A stretch of 64,000 nt of DNA from Bacteroidota bacterium (GTDB taxonomy: Bacteria; Bacteroidota; Bacteroidia; Cytophagales; Cytophagaceae): contig JAEYZG010000045.1 in assembly GCA_023428135.1 (NCBI GenBank), forward strand, positions 62,001 through 126,000. Reading direction: 5' to 3'. The notes below the pieces were generated by a model that made no database searches, was not told the DNA's origin, and worked only from the letters and a program-made list of their open reading frames with translations. The translations under genes and the position numbers were made by a program. This document shows positions 36,806-45,977 of the stretch, in pieces. The first letter of the stretch is position 1. Each line of letters begins with the position of its first letter.

Positions 36806-37462
36806 ATGAATTACACAACAGCATCAAGCTTAAAATTTTCTAATGAAAAATCGAATGCATTCCCATTAGTTCTCCTGGCTTTATTTATGGGAGTATGGCT
36901 ATGGACACTAATCGAGACTTCAGATGTAAACAATTGGTTTCTTGAAAACACACTGACTTTCATATTCGGTACTACCTTGCTTCTTACTTACAAAAAGTAC
37001 AGACTTTCTGACCTTAGCTATACTTTCATTTTTGTTTACCTCAACCTTCATATTTACGGAGCAAAATACACCTATGCTGAAAACCCTTTTGGTTACTGGC
37101 TTCAGGAAGCTTTGCATACTTCAAGAAACCATTATGACAGAATTGTTCATTTTAGTTTTGGTTTCTTACTTGCATACCCGATGCGTGACCTTTTCAAAAA
37201 TACATTTGAATTTCCTGACAAATACTGCTGGCTACTTCCTGCTGAGATTACATTATCTTTCAGTGCCATGTATGAGCTAATAGAATGGGCTGTCGCAGAT
37301 CTTTTATTTCCGGAGCAGGGAGCTGCATATTTAGGTTCACAGGGAGATATCTGGGATGCGCAGAAAGACATGGGTTTGGCTTTTTCAGGTGCAATCATTA
37401 TCCTGGTAATAGTATTTGTATGCCAGAAAATATTTAATAGCCCCCCAAAGCAACATACATAA
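36806..37462 (+). CDS. DUF2238 (YjdF-like) membrane protein
   Basis: The 218-residue protein has about six membrane segments and the family hallmarks SRNHYDRIVHFSFGFLLAYP, AMYELIEWAVADLLFPEQG and GSQGDIWDAQKDMGLA. These charged motifs in membrane helices are very conserved, but the function of the family is not established. The gene is divergent from the TreT-like gene and ends before a bidirectional hairpin at 37484-37512. Confidence 0.88.
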   Translation: MNYTTASSLKFSNEKSNAFPLVLLALFMGVWLWTLIETSDVNNWFLENTLTFIFGTTLLLTYKKYRLSDLSYTFIFVYLNLHIYGAKYTYAENPFGYWLQEALHTSRNHYDRIVHFSFGFLLAYPMRDLFKNTFEFPDKYCWLLPAEITLSFSAMYELIEWAVADLLFPEQGAAYLGSQGDIWDAQKDMGLAFSGAIIILVIVFVCQKIFNSPPKQHT

Positions 37463-37483
37463 AAATTCCAATTTGTTAATAAA

Positions 37484-37512
37484 AAGCCAAATCAAGTCAA
37501 CTGTTTTGGCTT
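37484..37512. terminator. Bidirectional hairpin between convergent genes
   Basis: The inverted repeat AAGCCAAA (37484-37491) and TTTGGCTT (37505-37512) lies between the convergent DUF2238 gene and the frameshifted kinase. It is preceded by AAA and followed by CTTATT, so it can terminate in either direction. Confidence 0.65.
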
Positions 37513-37519
37513 CTTATTA

Positions 37520-39150
37520 TTACAAGTTTTTCAGATACACATAAAAGTTGGTCCCAACGTTTTCCGTACTTTGAATTTCAATTTTCCCTCCGAAATTTTC
37601 TATAATTCTTTTAATGATATACAAGCCGACTCCACTCCCTTCCACATGCTGATGAGCCCGTTCAAACATATTAAAAATCTTATGTTGACTTTCCTGATTT
37701 ATCCCTAAACCATTATCGGAAATCGTGAGCAATAAAAAATCATCTGCCGGCTGGGAAGACAAATGTATCTCAGGTCTTCGCTCAGGAGAAGAATACTTCA
37801 ATGCATTAGACAAAAGATTATATATAATACTCCTTAAATTTTTCCTTGAATATTTGATCTTATCAACTTTGAAATCTGCAACAATAGCAGGATCATTACT
37901 CACCTTTATAAGTTCCCTTATATCAAGCATAACTTCATTATATATTTCAGAAAAAGTAAGTTCTTCAGGCTCTTGATTACTTACTCTCTGCACTTTACTG
38001 ATCTCTGTAAGATCCTTAATTGTTGTTTTAAATCTTTCAATAGAAAAAAGCATCATATCAATTAATGACTGCTGTCCTTCATCAAACGAACCCTCCATCA
38101 TATAAGCCTGCAGGAGACCTTCAATATTAGAGATCGGAGCTTTCAGATCATGAGATGCTGTATAAATAAAATTATCCAGATCATTATTAATCTTTAATAA
38201 TTCTGCATTCCTTAACTCAAGGCTTTTCCGATTATCTGCCAGTTCTTTTTTTGTTATTTCCTCATCTGATATATCCTGAATAATCCCACTAAATCTGTAT
38301 GGCTCATTTTTAAGGTCAAAATAAGTTCTGCCCTTCGCCCTTACGATACGTTCTGCTCCGGTTGTCGGATGAAGTATTGTACAGACAATATTAAATGCCC
38401 CCCGGAACTGAAATCCAGCGACTGCTTTATGGCCTCTCTGACAGCCTCCTGTTCGGATGTTGAAACATTATCAATAGCCTCTTTCAGGCTTATTTCTGTA
38501 TTTAAAGGAACACCAAGCCAAGCTTTTAATCTGTTATTACTCTTAAAGGTCTCTGTTAAGGGATTGTATTCCCAGGTTGCTAATTCAGCAGACTCTATTG
38601 CAAAATGTAATTGATCTTTACTTTCTTTAAGCTTAATGGAGTTCAGCACCTTTTCGGTCGTTTCGTTGCAGACAACCAATACCCCGCCTATTCCCCCTGA
38701 ATCATCAATTATCGGGCTATACCCAAACGTCCAGTAGACATCTTCTATTTTGCCATTTCTGTATATCGGAATAAGCTGATCTTCACTCCAGGTAGCTTCT
38801 CCGCTAGTCATCACCTGATTTATTAAAGGATATATAATCGTCCAGATTTCATTCCAGCAATCCTTTCCCTTTTGCCCAAGTGCAAGAGGATGTTTTCCAT
38901 TATTTCCTAAACTAGGACGATATGCATCATTATAAAATTGAATAAGCTCATCTCCCCACCAAATAAACATTGGGAACTTTGAAGACAATATCATAGACAC
39001 AACAGTCTTAAGGCTTTGCGGCCATTGCTCTATTGCCCCTACAGAAGTCCGAGACCAATCAAATCTCTTAGTGAGTAATGCCATTTCTCCTTCACCCGAA
39101 AGAAACCCCAGGTGTTTTGATTTTGAAGCCGGAAAAAGTTTAGATGACAT
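37520..39150 (-). pseudogene. PAS sensor histidine kinase broken by a frameshift
   Basis: The ATG at 39150 opens a PAS-containing reading (FDWSRTSVGAIEQWPQSLKT; WGDELIQFYNDAYRP; a second PAS from LKESKDQLHFAIESAELATW) that stops at 38341 soon after SSGG. The shifted frame continues without a break: AFNIVCTILHPTTGAERIVR, GIIQDISDEEITKKEL, then TASHDLKAPISNIEGLL (phospho-His codon at 38150-38152), NLLSNALKYS, ISDNGLGIN and GSGVGLYIIKRII, to the stop at 37520. The switch falls in a run of six G (38398-38403). A seventh G would join the halves into a 543-residue soluble kinase. The rest of the gene shows no decay, so this is a recent mutation, a phase-variable tract or a sequencing slip. Confidence 0.85.
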
Positions 39151-39244
39151 TAACTTGAATTTTGTTTCAACTAAAATTAATAAATAATAAGAAAGTTATG
39201 GCACTGTTATCAATACTACTAAATTATTCCGATGAGGATATAGA

Positions 39245-40021
39245 TTAAGGAACCTGAACAGCAATAACATTGGACCCTAAGGAGTTCAGATTAGGGAATA
39301 TAAGTTTTCCAGTTTCTAAATTTGTATAAGCATTTGTAAAAATTGAACTCCCATAAGCTCTAAGATATACTACTGATCCTTTTTTAAAGCCATATTTCGA
39401 TATATCTTTTAAACTCTTTGTAAAAGATTCGCTCTCTGAAGCAAATAAACCCTCCCCCTCTTCATTAGTAAAGTAAAAATACTTATCATTTATTCCAAAG
39501 ACTTTATCATAATTTTCGGGAGATACATTTGGAGATTTGCTGGCAAATATCAAATATCCACGTGGCTGTTCGGGAGTACCTGCAGGTGAAAGTTTCCCTG
39601 AAACCTTAATTTCAGAAAGAGAAGGATTTGTGGCAAACGTAAGCATTTGTACAGCTGTTGTAGATGATTGACTCAACTTTATTTTCTGATCTTTATTATT
39701 AAGATAAAATGGAAAACTTCCGCTCCCAACGTTAGGCACATAATATTTTATTATGTTAAAGCCATCACCATTAAATTGAATACTTAATGGACCTGCAGAT
39801 ACATAATTATAAAGAATAAACTTACCAGAAGTATCTGCTGCAACTCTTGAATAATAGCTTTCTACAGAAGCAAATATGCTGTGAGTATTCGGAAGTTCAT
39901 TTCCAAATTCATCAAACCCATCTACGTATCCTATAATCTGATTAATCGGATCAGGTTCACGATCTGGCCTGCATGACAATAAAAAGATTAATGTCAAAAA
40001 ATAAAAAATGTTCTTTTTCAT
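39245..40021 (-). CDS. Lipoprotein of unknown function
   Basis: The frame is open to 40081 (TTG), but the ATG at 40021 (MKKNIFYFLTLIFLLSCRPD) gives a clean lipoprotein signal with Cys near 17. The 258-residue protein has a carboxypeptidase-regulatory-like start (IIGYVDGFDEFGNELPNTHS; YSRVAADTSGKFILYNYVSA) followed by a second beta domain of unknown type. No catalytic residues are apparent. It is separated by 70 bases from the small unknown gene upstream, possibly the same transcript. It is probably surface or periplasmic. Confidence 0.7.
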   Translation of the reverse strand: MKKNIFYFLTLIFLLSCRPDREPDPINQIIGYVDGFDEFGNELPNTHSIFASVESYYSRVAADTSGKFILYNYVSAGPLSIQFNGDGFNIIKYYVPNVGSGSFPFYLNNKDQKIKLSQSSTTAVQMLTFATNPSLSEIKVSGKLSPAGTPEQPRGYLIFASKSPNVSPENYDKVFGINDKYFYFTNEEGEGLFASESESFTKSLKDISKYGFKKGSVVYLRAYGSSIFTNAYTNLETGKLIFPNLNSLGSNVIAVQVP

Positions 40022-40091
40022 AGTATTAAAATAAAAGTTAAAAATAAATCTCTCAAAAATTATTATTGTAAGGAATTTCAATAAAAAACAA

Positions 40092-40451
40092 TCAGTTCAC
40101 TACTTCAAAAGATTCAATGTCAAAATCACCGTTAACAAGGGTAAAATCTATTTGCCTTATATAGGAAAAAAGTATTTCAGGAGCTACATCCTTTTTAAAC
40201 TTCTTAACTCTGATTTTGCCTGCATTCTGAGGTTCTGTAATTAAAAACTTTTTATCGATAGCATAAACGGTTACTATCATATCTTTATGATTCAAGTATA
40301 TCCTCAACGAAACAGGCTCATATTGAAGAAGATTAACCCCCATTACCGATTCAGAAAAGGCATTAAAATCCATAGTTTCATTAAAGTTCAACGATACTGC
40401 ACCCGCCATATCATCATACCTTGTCTCGATCTTTGGGATATGCTTTTCCAT
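40092..40451 (-). CDS. Hypothetical protein
   Basis: The 119-residue soluble protein has no signal peptide and is not recognised. It has regular beta-strand patterns (RYDDMAGAVSLNFNETMDFN; PVSLRIYLNHKDMIVTVYAI; ILFSYIRQIDFTLVNGDFDI). The coding potential is supported by normal codon use, an ATG start and tight spacing to the lipoprotein gene downstream. Confidence 0.55.
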   Translation of the reverse strand: MEKHIPKIETRYDDMAGAVSLNFNETMDFNAFSESVMGVNLLQYEPVSLRIYLNHKDMIVTVYAIDKKFLITEPQNAGKIRVKKFKKDVAPEILFSYIRQIDFTLVNGDFDIESFEVVN

Positions 40452-40601
40452 TTCCTTCTTTTTTGCTTCTATATCTAAAAGTAATAAAACTATAGAATTG
40501 TTCTAAATTCCCAGGCATATTTACAGACCACAGAACAATTAAGAAGTTCCCAGGTTGTTCTTATATCATATGTAATTTTTAACGCCTAAACGTAATCCAT
40601 T

Positions 40602-40784
40602 ATGAAAATAGTTTTCAAAATTGTTTCAATTATAATCAGAGGCGTACTATTCGCTATAATCTACTGCTTATCAGTAATTATATCTGAAATATTGTCCATT
40701 TACCATCTGGTAAAACTGATTTTACATCCATCCAAAAATCAATTTGATCCTCAAAAAGCTCCTATTAAAGCAAAAAATATTTAA
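40602..40784 (+). CDS. Small membrane protein
   Basis: The 60-residue protein has one long or two short hydrophobic segments (IVSIIIRGVLFAIIYCLSVI, then ISEILSIYHLVKLIL) and a polar tail (HPSKNQFDPQKAPIKAKNI). It has an ATG start and ends 50 bases before the next gene. The family is unknown. It could be a structural or regulatory micro-protein of the inner membrane. Confidence 0.5.
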   Translation: MKIVFKIVSIIIRGVLFAIIYCLSVIISEILSIYHLVKLILHPSKNQFDPQKAPIKAKNI

Positions 40785-40834
40785 TTAAAACAATAGAGAA
40801 TTTTATCTTAGTCCGATGAACAACAATATCAAAA

Positions 40835-41611
40835 TTGGACAAACAAAATAAATTTATTATCCGCGAAATCGTCAGAGAAAAATCTGAGCTTGGTCTCGGC
40901 TTTATCCTGTTTGAGTGTGATGATAAGCTATCTGCTGAGAGAAAATTTAATGAATTGCGTATCCTAAAAGTCAGGGAAAGCAAACTTTACGATATACTCC
41001 TGACACTTTCAGATGAAAGAATTTTAATGGTCAATGAATACTTCTCTGATCAATTTGGAAAGGTACTTATAAAGGAACATCCTGATGGGGATATTGAATA
41101 TCTGTTTGACCCACTTGAATTTCAACTTCCACAATCGGCCACAGACAAGCAAACTCTCGAACTGATTAATATAGGAAAAATAAAAACACATCTTTTGTTG
41201 GAATTTGAAGGCCCACCTCCCATATATACCGTGGAGAGAAACCCTGATATTACTTTCTCCAATAGTGGCAAAGTTTTTCGTATGCCTGATACAGCAGCAA
41301 AATGGTATTACCATTCCGAAAAAGAAGCACAGGAAAACACTATAAAGCTATTCGAGCTTGCCATCAGCAACTATACTCTGAAACGCATCGAGTTAAATAA
41401 TCTTCAAGCCTGCAACTGGGATCAATTGTCATCGCTCAGAGAAGAAGGACTAATAGATTTTGATGCAAACCTGGGAGTTATCTACATCAATGAAAAACTA
41501 AATAGAGAAGAAACTAAGTTGTTAATTTTTGCCATTAACCCTAACCCTTTTCTTATAAGACAAGCTACATCTGAAGAAGAGAAAACTGCCTATTTAAAAC
41601 ATAAACAGTAA
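40835..41611 (+). CDS. Hypothetical soluble protein
   Basis: The reading of 258 residues begins at a TTG (40835); no in-frame ATG exists between the upstream stop at 40817 and this point. The protein is soluble with no signal peptide. Notable stretches are FNELRILKVRESKLYDILLT and FGKVLIKEHPDGDIEYLFDP. A conserved-looking FRMPDTAAKWYYHSEKEAQE and a final domain EEGLIDFDANLGVIYINEKL follow. I do not recognise the family. An internal ATG would remove most of the first domain, so the TTG start seems real. Confidence 0.6.
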   Translation: MDKQNKFIIREIVREKSELGLGFILFECDDKLSAERKFNELRILKVRESKLYDILLTLSDERILMVNEYFSDQFGKVLIKEHPDGDIEYLFDPLEFQLPQSATDKQTLELINIGKIKTHLLLEFEGPPPIYTVERNPDITFSNSGKVFRMPDTAAKWYYHSEKEAQENTIKLFELAISNYTLKRIELNNLQACNWDQLSSLREEGLIDFDANLGVIYINEKLNREETKLLIFAINPNPFLIRQATSEEEKTAYLKHKQ

Positions 41612-41633
41612 GCTTTCTCTTTTCTAAGATTGA

Positions 41634-42482
41634 TCAAACTCCCATTTTAAAATTTTTATAGAAAATTTTATCTAAAGTACGATCGGATAAAGATCTTGGT
41701 AATATCCAGTTTATAACCTTTTGTGCAACCGGCGCATATCTAGCGGAGGCTTGTCCTGCTTCACTGGCCTTCAATATCACTTCAGCAATCTCCCCAGGAG
41801 CCATACCTTTTTTTTCCTCTGTCAATGCATAATCAATAAAACTTCTGTATGCAATTTTATAGCTGGTATGGTCATATTCACTTAGCCTTGCTGCCTTACT
41901 CCAAATTGGAGTGCGCACATTACCAGGACCAATGATGATCACATCTATTCCATATGGCATAAGCTCCCTTCTGAAACTTGCAGATATGGCTTCAACGGCA
42001 TGTTTTGACGAGGCATATGCACCTAAAAAAGGAGCTGAAATTTTTCCGGCAACAGAACTGATGTTGATTACCTTTCCTGCTCTATTAGTGCTCAAGTTTC
42101 TTACTTTTAACATTGGCAGGAAAGCCCTCGTTACTTTGATCAGTCCTATAACATTTACATCAAATATTTTTTGTATCTCTTGAATATTCTGATATTCCAA
42201 AGGGCCAGCCAATGCTATTCCTGCATTATTAATCAAACAATCAAGAGGTTTCCCGTTCAGTTCTTTTCTTATAACTTCTGCACATTTTTCAATTTCATCC
42301 CATTTACAGACATCCATTACCAAAGGGTAAAAATCAAGACCAAATAAGGCTTTCAGGTTTTGAGCATCATTGACATTTCTTACAGATCCAAACACTCTAT
42401 ACCCCTTTGATAGATAAAGTCTGGCAGTAGCGTTTCCAATACCAGAAGAAACGCCGGTAATCACAACCGTTTTTTGAGTCAT
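41634..42482 (-). CDS. Short-chain dehydrogenase/reductase
   Basis: The frame opens at a TTG (42548), but the ATG at 42482 (MTQKTVVITGVSSGIG) is the usual family start, giving 282 residues. TGVSSGIG is the cofactor loop; NNAGIALAGPLEY, INISSVAG and YASSKHAVEA supply the active-site Asn, Ser, Tyr and Lys. The C-terminal part has a variable substrate loop. The closest types are Rv0484c-like and retinol or steroid dehydrogenase-like SDRs; the substrate is unknown. It lies 70 bases after the Crp/Fnr regulator gene on the same strand and is likely co-transcribed with or controlled by it. Confidence 0.88.
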   Translation of the reverse strand: MTQKTVVITGVSSGIGNATARLYLSKGYRVFGSVRNVNDAQNLKALFGLDFYPLVMDVCKWDEIEKCAEVIRKELNGKPLDCLINNAGIALAGPLEYQNIQEIQKIFDVNVIGLIKVTRAFLPMLKVRNLSTNRAGKVINISSVAGKISAPFLGAYASSKHAVEAISASFRRELMPYGIDVIIIGPGNVRTPIWSKAARLSEYDHTSYKIAYRSFIDYALTEEKKGMAPGEIAEVILKASEAGQASARYAPVAQKVINWILPRSLSDRTLDKIFYKNFKMGV

Positions 42483-42552
42483 TGTTAATAATTTTGATTT
42501 CAGGCAAAGTAAGAGGATGAACACTGAAAAAATTTTGCCTTTTGGCAAAAAC

Positions 42553-43122
42553 TCACCGATATCGTTTTCTTATCCGACTAAGAGTATATTGACTTACTCC
42601 CAGGTATGATGCGATAATATTTAAGGGTATTCTCTGTACAATCTCAGGCTGCCTTTCCATTAGTTTCTGATATCTGGTATAGGCATCGTCAAGCATCATT
42701 TCATTGCTAAGTTTCAATTTCTCTAAAAGCGCTTTTTCAGTTAACTTTCTGATAATACTATTCCAATTAGAAATATTAACTGCAAAATACTCCATAGCTT
42801 CTCTTGTCATGATAATCAATTCCATATCTGTAAGAGCCTGAAGATATTCCTTAGAAGGAGTTTTATCATTAAAACTTGTCAGATCTACAGCGAAATGTCC
42901 TTCCCCAATAAAATACCTGGTAAATTCTTCGCCCGTTTCATTTAAAAACTGTACTCTGATTATTCCAGACTTAACAAAACCTATTTTATTACATAGAGTA
43001 CCCAACTCGAGAAAAAAACTTCCTTTTTTCAATTTTTCTGTATACAAGAAACTCCGTAAAATCTCTTTACTATCCTCACTCAGGGGCTCGACTTGTTCGA
43101 AAAATGTAATTAAACTTTCCAT
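42553..43122 (-). CDS. Crp/Fnr family transcriptional regulator
   Basis: The 189-residue protein has an N-terminal cyclic-nucleotide-binding-like barrel (about 15-120: KKGSFFLELGTLCNKIGFVK, then SGIIRVQFLNETGEEFTRYF). A shortened C-terminal HTH follows (about 150-189: IPLNIIASYLGVSQYTLSRI). The barrel lacks the Arg/Ser pair needed for cAMP, so its effector is not cAMP by this reading. This compact type is common in Bacteroidota. It probably controls the SDR gene downstream. Confidence 0.9.
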   Translation of the reverse strand: MESLITFFEQVEPLSEDSKEILRSFLYTEKLKKGSFFLELGTLCNKIGFVKSGIIRVQFLNETGEEFTRYFIGEGHFAVDLTSFNDKTPSKEYLQALTDMELIIMTREAMEYFAVNISNWNSIIRKLTEKALLEKLKLSNEMMLDDAYTRYQKLMERQPEIVQRIPLNIIASYLGVSQYTLSRIRKRYR

Positions 43123-43540
43123 TATTTTTCAAGGAACAAATTCTATTCTTAATCCCCAAAATTTTTCACCTTCAAAATATCTTTACAAATTGATTTACAG
43201 ACACAAATTATCAACAACAATTCAAGCTAAATAGTCATTTATACATAAAATGAGTCAAAATTTTAACTTAACCAAACAAATAAAATAAAAATACCACCAA
43301 ATCAAATCAAATTTTCAACTCAATCAATCAAAATATAATTTTTTTACGAAAAATTAACACAAATATTATTATTATTATATAACCCACCATATATAACAAA
43401 AACACAAATCCATATAAATAATCTAAAACAAATAGTTGATTTACATGTTTATATGGGGACAATAATAAAAAAACTCCAAAAATATTAGGAAATATTATCC
43501 ATATTGACTAAAATTAAATTATTAGAAAATTAATATTTTT
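43123..43540. other. 418-base AT-rich intergenic leader upstream of the Anbu operon
   Basis: The region between the divergent Crp/Fnr gene and the ATP-grasp gene is extremely AT-rich, with several A- and T-tracts and short ATTATT-type direct repeats. It has no open reading and no strong hairpin. It should hold both promoters and perhaps an AT-tract upstream activating or bending region. No clear TAnnTTTG box was found at the expected place. Confidence 0.55.
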
Positions 43541-45019
43541 ATGAAAGACAGCATCCAACTCAACGGCAATTCGATTTTCTCCTCCTACAATTTGGAGAAA
43601 AATCTTTATGATGAGGTCTTCGACCAAACGGGGAAGGTTAAAAAGTACTACCAGAAAGTTTTATCTTTGTTCAACAAACTTACATTACAAGACCTAAAGA
43701 AGCTGAACGAATTTGCGAGGGCTTCCTTTTTCAACCAGGGAGTCACTTTTGCTGTCTATTCGGATAATATGAAAGGTGTTGAGCGAATTTTCCCCTTTGA
43801 CTTATTTCCGAGAATCATCACTTTAAAAGAATGGGAAAACCTAGAAAAGGGTATTATTCAAAGAAACAGGGCTATCAATATGTTTCTTTATGATATCTAT
43901 CATGAAAGAAAGGTTTTGAAAGATAAAATTGTCCCCTCTGAACTTATATTTTCATCCAATTACTACCTAAAGGAAATGATCGGATTCACTCCTCCGGGTA
44001 AAGTCTATACACACATCTCCGGAACTGATTTGATTAAACACAAAGACGGAGAGTACTATGTTTTGGAAGACAATCTTCGTTGCCCTTCAGGTGTAAGCTA
44101 TGTTCTGTCTAACAGAGAGGCAATGAAAAGAACCTTATCCAAAGTATTTTCAAGCTATAATATAAAACCAGTTCACGATTATCCTGAACAGCTTTTATCC
44201 ATGATTCAATCGGTAGCACCGGAAGGGGTAGACAATCCCACCTGCGTGGTACTCACTCCGGGAATGTATAATTCAGCATACTATGAACATTCATTCCTTG
44301 CTCAAAGCATGGGTATACAGCTTGTTGAAGGAAGGGATCTTTATGTTGACAAAAACTTTGTCTATATGAAAACGCTTCACGGAGCTAAACGGGTGGACGT
44401 AATTTACAGGCGTGTTGACGATGATTTTATAGATCCTCTCTGCTTCAGAGCAGATTCCGTACTCGGTGTTCCCGGATTAATGGGATGCTACAGAGAAGGA
44501 AATGTAACGATCATCAATGCTCCCGGTACAGGCGCGGTAGATGACAAAGCTGTCTATACTTACATTCCGGATATCATTAAATATTATCTTTCTGAAGAAC
44601 CAATATTAAAAAATGTACACACTTATCGCTGCGAGCTGGAAGATGATCTTAAGTATGTTATGGAAAACATGGAAAACCTTGTAGTTAAGCCGGTGGACGA
44701 ATCGGGAGGATATGGCATATTCATGGGACATAAATCCACAGCTGAACAGAGAAAAGAGTTTCAGGAACGAATCAAAAATAATCCCAGAAAGTATATAGCT
44801 CAGCCAATCATGTCTTTGTCTGTCCATTCCACTTTTATTGAAGAGTCTGAGTTTTTTGAACCTAGACATATCGATCTTAGAAGCTTTTGTCTGATGGGTA
44901 AAAATAAAGACTTTGTTCTGAAAGGTGGGTTATCAAGAGTAGCGTTGAAAAAGGGAAGTCTGATTGTAAACTCCTCTCAGGGAGGAGGTTCTAAAGACAC
45001 TTGGATTTTAGAAGCTTAG
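43541..45019 (+). CDS. Circularly permuted ATP-grasp type 2 protein of the Anbu operon
   Basis: The 492-residue protein is the COG2308-type circularly permuted ATP-grasp enzyme. Visible motifs are YVLEDNLRCPSGVSYVLSNR, GRDLYVDKNFVYMKTLHGAK, the flexible ATP loop NLVVKPVDESGGYGIFMG and DLRSFCLMGKNKDFVLKG, with acidic and basic metal and nucleotide ligands in place. ATP-grasp enzymes form amide bonds through acyl-phosphates; the substrates of this branch are unknown. It is the first of four genes with gaps of 7, 9 and 45 bases, and precedes alpha-E, transglutaminase-like and Anbu genes, the combination defined by comparative genomics for these systems. Confidence 0.92.
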   Translation: MKDSIQLNGNSIFSSYNLEKNLYDEVFDQTGKVKKYYQKVLSLFNKLTLQDLKKLNEFARASFFNQGVTFAVYSDNMKGVERIFPFDLFPRIITLKEWENLEKGIIQRNRAINMFLYDIYHERKVLKDKIVPSELIFSSNYYLKEMIGFTPPGKVYTHISGTDLIKHKDGEYYVLEDNLRCPSGVSYVLSNREAMKRTLSKVFSSYNIKPVHDYPEQLLSMIQSVAPEGVDNPTCVVLTPGMYNSAYYEHSFLAQSMGIQLVEGRDLYVDKNFVYMKTLHGAKRVDVIYRRVDDDFIDPLCFRADSVLGVPGLMGCYREGNVTIINAPGTGAVDDKAVYTYIPDIIKYYLSEEPILKNVHTYRCELEDDLKYVMENMENLVVKPVDESGGYGIFMGHKSTAEQRKEFQERIKNNPRKYIAQPIMSLSVHSTFIEESEFFEPRHIDLRSFCLMGKNKDFVLKGGLSRVALKKGSLIVNSSQGGGSKDTWILEA

Positions 45020-45026
45020 TCATAAT

Positions 45027-45968
45027 ATGCTATCAAGAATCGCTAATAGTCTGCTCTGGATGGGACGTTACCTTGAAAGAGCCCAACATACTGCCCGTTA
45101 TGTGAATGTTCATTATTTTTCTGCTTTGGACGCGCCCAATCTATCCAAAAAGGAATATGTACTGGATTCTATTTCATGCATGACAGGCCTTAGTTATGAA
45201 TATGATGAAGATATTCTGAACCTGGAAGATCAGAATCTTATTTATAAAATTACACTTGATGAGACCAATCCGGTTTCCATTAAATCCTTTATCAACAATG
45301 CCAGGGAAAATGCCAGAGGTGCCAGAGATATTCTTTCTTCAGAGCTTTGGGAATCTATCAATAAGTTTTATCATAGTGCCAATGAATATCAAAGCAAAAC
45401 GCTTTCTGAAGAAGAGATACTCAGCTTCACGGAAATGGTCGTACATCAGTGCGCAATTGTAAATGGTTATATTGATCACAGCCTCCTCCATGATGAAACC
45501 TGGTCGCTGATACAATTAGGCATACATACTGAAGCAGCAGGGCAACTCACTCGTATGCTTATAGCAAAGGTACGGGACATTGAAAAAACTGAGCAACTGA
45601 AACTGGGGAAAGCCATGGAAACATATCAGTGCATTGCTATGCTAAAAAGTGCGGAAGGATATGATATGAGCAGAGTACATTACAAATCCGTACCAAATTT
45701 GAAAAAAGCACTTGAATTTCTAATTCTTAATAAAGATTTCCCAAGATCCATTATCTTTAACCTAGAGGCTGTTAATAATTGTCTTCAGAAAATCAGTCTC
45801 GTCAAAGGGGAAGAAAAAGGTTCAGTAGAGTTTTTTGCAGGAAAACTGCAGGCTTCCTATAGCTATCTCACTATAGAAGAAATTCAAGACCAGATACTAC
45901 CCTTTCTTGAGAAAACACTTGATGATTTATATAAACTGGGATCGCTTGTGGACCAGAAAATTTCTTAA
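45027..45968 (+). CDS. Alpha-E domain protein of the Anbu operon
   Basis: The 313-residue all-helical protein opens MLSRIANSLLWMGRYLERAQ, the alpha-E signature. It also has ENARGARDILSSELWESINK and YQCIAMLKSAEGYDMSRVHY, which are conserved in the family. Alpha-E proteins always occur with circularly permuted ATP-grasp genes, sometimes fused to them, and are thought to be structural or carrier partners of the ligase. The reading is full length and starts 7 bases after the ATP-grasp stop. Confidence 0.92.
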   Translation: MLSRIANSLLWMGRYLERAQHTARYVNVHYFSALDAPNLSKKEYVLDSISCMTGLSYEYDEDILNLEDQNLIYKITLDETNPVSIKSFINNARENARGARDILSSELWESINKFYHSANEYQSKTLSEEEILSFTEMVVHQCAIVNGYIDHSLLHDETWSLIQLGIHTEAAGQLTRMLIAKVRDIEKTEQLKLGKAMETYQCIAMLKSAEGYDMSRVHYKSVPNLKKALEFLILNKDFPRSIIFNLEAVNNCLQKISLVKGEEKGSVEFFAGKLQASYSYLTIEEIQDQILPFLEKTLDDLYKLGSLVDQKIS

Positions 45969-45977
45969 CAAAAAAAT

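Noticed and set aside
38341..39150. A stand-alone 269-residue PAS protein separate from a 193-residue kinase fragment
   Set aside because: Both frames are coding for one continuous kinase across a poly-G tract, so two separate genes are unlikely.
43123..43540. Possible CRISPR or repeat array in the AT-rich leader
   Set aside because: No regular repeat-spacer structure is present, only short A/T tracts.
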